Positions 52,591 to 56,916 of a DNA stretch of 56,916 nucleotides are shown one piece after another. Each line of letters begins with the position of its first letter. Positions within the stretch are counted from its first letter, which is position 1. Origin of the DNA: Melioribacteraceae bacterium (GTDB taxonomy: Bacteria; Bacteroidota; Ignavibacteria; Ignavibacteriales; Melioribacteraceae); assembly GCA_022181065.1 (NCBI GenBank), contig BQMY01000094.1:1-56916 (forward strand), written 5' to 3'. A program made the position numbers and the translations under genes. The notes below the pieces were generated by a model. That model made no database searches. It was not told where the DNA came from and was given only the letters and a program-made list of their open reading frames with translations.

Positions 52591-53877
52591 ATGAAGGATA
52601 TAAATAAAATATTGAAAATATCTAAGCATCTGTTTGTGGTTTTTACGGTTATGCTTGGGTTTATTTATATCGCGGGTTGTACAGACGAGGGATACGACAG
52701 TGTTTATAACAGCGACTTAATTGGACCCGATGTGCCAAAACCGGTTGTTGATTCATATTCACCCGCGGATTTCGCTTACTCCGGAGTAAGTGAAGTAACT
52801 ATTACAGGTCAGAATTTAACACCTTCTACAAAGGTATATTTTACAAACGGTGTAGAAGCTCCTTTACTTTCGGCTGCAAGTAACGAATTAACAATTCTTG
52901 CGCCGGTTTTTGAGTTTGATGATACAACTTCAGAACTTTCTGTATCATTCAAAATTCATACAACATCCGAATTCCCCAGTGATTCGGTGAAAAACTACAA
53001 GTTACGCCCGGCAGCGATAAAAATTCCGAAAGCGATCACCAGAAAGTCAAACAGATTCTGGAATTTTGTTGTTAACGCGAATAATGAAATAATCGTTGAA
53101 GAATCGGATGCGGCCGGTAACTCTCCAAAATTTGTAAAAATAGTTGATGAAAACGAACCGTATCTTGACTATGCAGCCGGTGCTACTCAGCGCTACGCTT
53201 CATTAAAGTATGGTCCGGATGGTACTCTTTACGGTGTGCGCCGTGTAAGAGCGATTTTCCAGATTCCTGAAGGAGCCGGTGCGTCGCATACTGTTTATAC
53301 TACGATTGGTTCTGGATCTTTCTCAGCGATTGAATTTGATAAAGATGGTAATATGTGGTTAGGCACAACTGCTAACGATATAATATATATGATCGACGCT
53401 AACAAAACTGTCACGGAATATCCAATTGCCGGAGAAGTTAAATCTATACGTACTTATGATGGTGCTGATGGCTATCACTTATATATCTCTCTTGAGCGTG
53501 ACGGTACACAGCTTATAGTACGTGCGCCACTTGCGGGAGGAGTTATCGGAGCCGAAGAAACATATTACGATTTTAGCGCAAATTTTGAAGAATCATATCG
53601 TTTGGTTAATTTTAACTTCACTGATGACGGGACACTCTTTCTTGCAACAACAGGTGCAGAGCCAATTTGGGCAGTTGCACAGGGCGGATCGGCGGAAGTA
53701 TTTTACCCTGCACTACTCGCCGGAACGGTTTATAACCCCACACTTGAAAGCTTTGGCTGGGGTATAAATGATGAACTCTATTACGTCAGGAAAGTAATAG
53801 GCGATGAAGAAAACACTTATGATATAATCAGAGTTTCAACACAAAAACAAACTGCCCCATTTTATGGCAGAGACTAA
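52591..53877 (+). CDS. Predicted surface lipoprotein with IPT/TIG domain and beta-propeller
   Basis: A 428-residue lipoprotein with lipobox IAGC and cysteine C30. An IPT/TIG domain (about 55-145: VDSYSPADFAYSGVSEVTITG, NELTILAPVFEF) is followed by an NHL- or SMP-30-like propeller (YGPDGTLYGVRRV, IEFDKDGNMWLGTTANDI, NFTDDGTLFLATTG). Relatives of this layout sit beside SusC/SusD-type receptors and bind glycans at the surface. It lies 68 bases after the PorV-like gene and 46 bases before the secreted propeller/starch-binding-like protein, whose propeller it resembles in character. Confidence 0.82.
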   Translation: MKDINKILKISKHLFVVFTVMLGFIYIAGCTDEGYDSVYNSDLIGPDVPKPVVDSYSPADFAYSGVSEVTITGQNLTPSTKVYFTNGVEAPLLSAASNELTILAPVFEFDDTTSELSVSFKIHTTSEFPSDSVKNYKLRPAAIKIPKAITRKSNRFWNFVVNANNEIIVEESDAAGNSPKFVKIVDENEPYLDYAAGATQRYASLKYGPDGTLYGVRRVRAIFQIPEGAGASHTVYTTIGSGSFSAIEFDKDGNMWLGTTANDIIYMIDANKTVTEYPIAGEVKSIRTYDGADGYHLYISLERDGTQLIVRAPLAGGVIGAEETYYDFSANFEESYRLVNFNFTDDGTLFLATTGAEPIWAVAQGGSAEVFYPALLAGTVYNPTLESFGWGINDELYYVRKVIGDEENTYDIIRVSTQKQTAPFYGRD

Positions 53878-53923
53878 ATATTTTTCACAAAATAATATCC
53901 ACTAATTAACTTAAGGAGTAACC

Positions 53924-56311
53924 ATGCTAAAAAAACTATTCACAATTTTAAGCTTGGTAGCACTATTTGCTGCAACCGGCTTTGCGCAGTCATGGATGAA
54001 CGAGGGTAACTTTACCGCTGATAACCTGAAAGGTTCTACACATGGCTTAGCAGTTGACGGCGAAGGCAAAATTTGGGTAACTAACTTCTACGGAGATGAA
54101 AATGTAGTTACTGCTCAGGGCGATACAGTTCTTGCCCGTTCACTTCAGGTATTTAATCCTGATGGTTCAGAAGCATCATTCTCACCTGTTACTATGGTAA
54201 CAATTGATGGTGTTGCTGATACATTTTTCGCTTCTTCTCGCGGTTTGAGAGCTGACCATGAAGGTAACATTATTTATGTAACAGGTGGTCAGGAAATGTT
54301 CAGAATTAATCACCTTACCGGTGAAGGTATGAACAAAGCTGATATCTCTGCTTTGGCAACCTCTCCTACAGCTCCTGCTGTTGACGATAATGGTAACATC
54401 TTTATCGCACCTGTTGTACCGGGTAACCCGATTATTTACTTTGACGCAAACTTTAACTTCCTTGGTAATGCTGTTGAAGCTACTGTAGGTTTCTCTCGTA
54501 CAATGGAAGTTTCAGGTGATGGTAACTCAATCTATTTCGCCTCATTCACAACACATAAAGTTGATGTGTATGAAAGACCAGACGAATTTTCAGCTTATGA
54601 CTCAACAGGTATTATCTTTGTTGGTTTTGATGCTGAATCAATTGGTTGGGATACAAAAAGTGGTGCTCTTTGGGCATCTGCAGGTTCTGCAAACGATATG
54701 CCTAACAGATATGAAGGCGTTACAACTAATTGGTCACCAAACTCATGGTATGCTTATGATATAGCTACTGAAAGTTATATCGACTCTATGGCATGGACAA
54801 TGATTGACTCAGTTGACGACGCGAGCGAAAGACCAAGAGCAATTGAATTTTCACTTGATGGAAATACAGCTTACGTTGGTTGTTTCGGTACAAACACACT
54901 TCCTGCAGTTCAGAAGATTGTAAGAGATATTACTCCTCAGGAAGTTACATTCAAAGTTAACATGACTGTTGCTATTGCAAACAGTGCTTTTGATCCCGCG
55001 AATGACGTAATGAATGTTGCCGGTTCTTTCAATGACTGGTCAACTTCAGCTACACCTATGACTGATGCTGATAGTGATAATATCTGGGAAGCAACAGTTG
55101 CAAATCAGGAACCAGGTTCAAGATTGTATTTCAAATATGTTATCAACGCTGACGGTTGGGAAAATGATCCTGACAGAGAATATGTTGTAAAAGGCGGCAA
55201 CAATATGTATGAAGCTTATTACAATAATGATCTTGGCGGCGGTATTGATGTAGTTCTTTTCTTCCAGGCTGATATGGAAGTTGAAAAACTTTCAGGTCGT
55301 TTTGATCCTGCTAACGATACTCTTTCAGTTCGCGGTGGCTTTAACGGCTGGAGTGGTGATGATGTAATGACACCAAGCGCAACTAATCCTAACCTTTATG
55401 AATTCGAAACTGTTTTCGCGGTTAACCCTGGCGATGACATAAACTACAAATTCGCATATATTACTTCTATTGGTACTACATGGGAAGATGGCAGTGACAG
55501 AATTCATACTGTAACACAGGATGATATTAACGCCGGTTTCATTGAACTTTCAAGAGCATTTAACGATGCAGGTCTTGAATCAGTAACAAAATATGAATCA
55601 GAAATCGTATTCCAGGTTGATATGGCAGGCGCGGTTGATCTTAACGGTCAGTCATTCCCATCATTGGATAACATGGTAATCTGCGGTTCATCGTTCCCAC
55701 TACAGTGGCCTCAGGGCGGATGGCCTGATGAAGATTCAACATTAGTACATTATCTAAATGATGATGGTGTTGATGGTGATACACTCGCAGGTGATGATAT
55801 CTGGTCTGTTACACTTACATTCCCAAAATATTCCGCACTTAGCTTCGAATACAAATATGGTGCTAACTGGGGTCTTGCTTCAAACAACGGTACAAACGAC
55901 AACGAAAGTGGTACCGGTGTAAACCATTCAGTTACTCTACCTAACGAAATTATTTTCGGTAGAACAAATGATACATGGGCAGATATGTCTCCAACTACTT
56001 TAACCGGTGTTGTAACCGACGTTAAAGAAGTAGGTACAGGTCTTCCAACATCATTCTCACTTGATCAGAACTATCCTAACCCATTCAACCCTGCTACTAC
56101 AATCCGTTTCAGTCTTCCTGAAGCAGCTAACGTAGTTGTTAAGGTTTATGATATGTTGGGTCAGGAAGTTGCTACATTGGTTAACGAAGAACTTACAGCA
56201 GGTTCTTATGACGTTAACTTTGACGCTAGCAGACTTACCAGTGGTATGTACATCTACTCTATCCAGGCTGGTGAATTCTCAATGACCAAGAAAATGATGC
56301 TATTGAAATAA
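53924..56311 (+). CDS. Secreted beta-propeller protein with three starch-binding-like domains and T9SS domain
   Basis: A 795-residue protein with signal peptide MLKKLFTILSLVALFAATGFAQ. The first 320 residues form a propeller (THGLAVDGEGKIWVTNF, APAVDDNGNIFIAPV). Three tandem domains like CBM20/AMPK glycogen-binding modules follow (VMNVAGSFNDWSTSATPM; LSVRGGFNGWSGDDVMTP; and the third around MVICGSSFPLQWPQGGW). The final 85 residues are a type A sorting domain (LDQNYPNPFNPATTIRF to KMMLLK). The strong AAGGAG site (53914-53919) and strong terminator suggest high expression. It is probably a surface glycan-binding protein; catalytic residues are not evident. Confidence 0.9.
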   Translation: MLKKLFTILSLVALFAATGFAQSWMNEGNFTADNLKGSTHGLAVDGEGKIWVTNFYGDENVVTAQGDTVLARSLQVFNPDGSEASFSPVTMVTIDGVADTFFASSRGLRADHEGNIIYVTGGQEMFRINHLTGEGMNKADISALATSPTAPAVDDNGNIFIAPVVPGNPIIYFDANFNFLGNAVEATVGFSRTMEVSGDGNSIYFASFTTHKVDVYERPDEFSAYDSTGIIFVGFDAESIGWDTKSGALWASAGSANDMPNRYEGVTTNWSPNSWYAYDIATESYIDSMAWTMIDSVDDASERPRAIEFSLDGNTAYVGCFGTNTLPAVQKIVRDITPQEVTFKVNMTVAIANSAFDPANDVMNVAGSFNDWSTSATPMTDADSDNIWEATVANQEPGSRLYFKYVINADGWENDPDREYVVKGGNNMYEAYYNNDLGGGIDVVLFFQADMEVEKLSGRFDPANDTLSVRGGFNGWSGDDVMTPSATNPNLYEFETVFAVNPGDDINYKFAYITSIGTTWEDGSDRIHTVTQDDINAGFIELSRAFNDAGLESVTKYESEIVFQVDMAGAVDLNGQSFPSLDNMVICGSSFPLQWPQGGWPDEDSTLVHYLNDDGVDGDTLAGDDIWSVTLTFPKYSALSFEYKYGANWGLASNNGTNDNESGTGVNHSVTLPNEIIFGRTNDTWADMSPTTLTGVVTDVKEVGTGLPTSFSLDQNYPNPFNPATTIRFSLPEAANVVVKVYDMLGQEVATLVNEELTAGSYDVNFDASRLTSGMYIYSIQAGEFSMTKKMMLLK

Positions 56312-56340
56312 GATTATCTTACTTCATAGATACATTTTAG

Positions 56341-56371
56341 CAAAGGCGGGTTTTCCCGCCTTTGTTCTTTT
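56341..56371 (+). terminator. Rho-independent terminator of the surface-protein region
   Basis: CAAAGGCGGG (56341-56350) and CCCGCCTTTG (56355-56364) form a perfect 10-bp stem with a TTTT loop, followed by TTCTTTT, 30 bases after the last stop. Confidence 0.92.
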
Positions 56372-56394
56372 AAACAAGTTTTAAAAATTTTAAG

Positions 56395-56880
56395 TCCATA
56401 TGCGTTCGAGGTTCACAGGTTTAGAGAGGGAAATCACTAGTCCCGGGCGGTTATTGTGATAGGGATGAATAAAGATGAACTAAAATGCAATATTCATCCT
56501 CCGTCCTCCGACTATCGTCGGAATCCACCTCCTTCAAAAGGAGGACCTTAAAACGAAGATGCCTTTTTAATAGTTTGAGGGGTTGTCTAAAAAGGGAAGC
56601 TTCCCCTTGCAAAAACATCCATGTCATTGTCCCCCAGTAAAATCGTGAGGCATCCAGTTTTTGTTTTTTTACTTAAAATTTACAATCATAGATTAACGAC
56701 CATAATAGGTGGGTGAGGCACTCGAATCCCCCGGAACAGTATGAAATTAAAAGAACCTATCCTATTCGCCTGGGGCGGACTTCCTCCCGCATAGCGGGAT
56801 AAACTTTAGTAAAGGGAAGGACCTTTAAAACAAGTTGACAACAATATTTGTTTTTCTGTCACGTCCTAAATAGGGTTGCA
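56395..56880. repeat. Palindrome mosaic D (right end of window)
   Basis: About 0.5 kb with no gene. It shares with mosaic A the TCCGAC/GTCGGA hairpin (56507-56522) and CCTCCTT/AAGGAGG hairpin (56528-56544), and with mosaic C the GCATCC then GTTTTTGTTTTTT stretch (about 56650-56668). CCCGCATAGCGGG (about 56787-56799) and a segment around 56810-56825 resembling 5195-5210 follow. The module order is less clear than in A to C. Confidence 0.7.
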
Positions 56881-56916
56881 CGTATTATTAGTTTATTCTC
56901 TGTTTACCATACCGGT

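Noticed and set aside
53924-56311. Possible horizontal transfer of the last secreted gene because its codon choice looks slightly different
   Set aside because: The bias by eye fits high expression, and the T9SS tail is typical of the host phylum; no flanking mobile signs were found.
56700-56745. Possible tRNA because of CTCGAATCCCCC
   Set aside because: No acceptor stem, anticodon arm or CCA-side pairing could be built around it.

Overview
The window is bacterial chromosome from the Bacteroidota/Chlorobiota (FCB) side of the tree, most likely Ignavibacteria or a near relative. This is inferred from family content, with no marker rRNA present. The evidence is three proteins with a C-terminal YPNPFNP-type sorting domain of the type IX secretion system (T9SS), two more with a VPNPY variant, three PorV/PorQ-like outer-membrane proteins, two large TonB-dependent receptors with an N-terminal carboxypeptidase-regulatory domain, a periplasmic two-propeller (Reg_prop) histidine kinase, and a Bacteroidota-style five-helix SdhC. 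No rRNA, tRNA, CRISPR, transposase or prophage gene was seen.

Layout. 437-3773: sdhCAB operon (+). 5531-10591: minus-strand block queE-queD, then a split Reg_prop sensor kinase and its NarL-type regulator. 10675-13242: Spx/ArsC-like protein, a glycosyltransferase (-), an ArsR-type regulator and a metallo-beta-lactamase-fold lipase-like hydrolase. 13323-15632 (-): a secreted FG-GAP/PKD protein. 15900-20305 (+): a five-gene envelope-stress type operon (ribbon-helix-helix protein, PspA, YqiJ-like OB/NfeD membrane protein, YqiK-type flotillin, LolA-like periplasmic protein) behind a textbook promoter with an overlapping operator-like palindrome. 21111-23363 (-): exporter, DUF2461 protein, beta-barrel. 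23446-28313 (+): a translationally coupled set of methyltransferase, CYTH phosphohydrolase, AddB-like Fe-S nuclease and FAH hydrolase. 29041-34990: PorV-like protein, PAS histidine kinase plus lone Hpt, phosphofructokinase and RNase HIII. 35199-56311 (+): a 21 kb cell-surface region holding two copies of the order TonB receptor, large secreted VPNPY protein, PorV-like protein, followed by or mixed with a GHL10 glycosidase, two lipoproteins and a beta-propeller/starch-binding-like secreted protein.

Four large gaps (3829-5530, 20340-21110, 28314-28990, 56372-56916) hold no credible genes. They are mosaics of short palindromes that recur in the same modular order, once inverted. Every one whose two neighbours are visible lies between convergent genes. 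Within them the same small palindromes are found inserted in the loops of different host palindromes, and the stems show compensatory substitutions. This nested-palindrome family is the most unusual structure here. The RHH-PspA-flotillin operon and the duplicated receptor/cargo/PorV cassette are the best candidates for poorly described protein systems.
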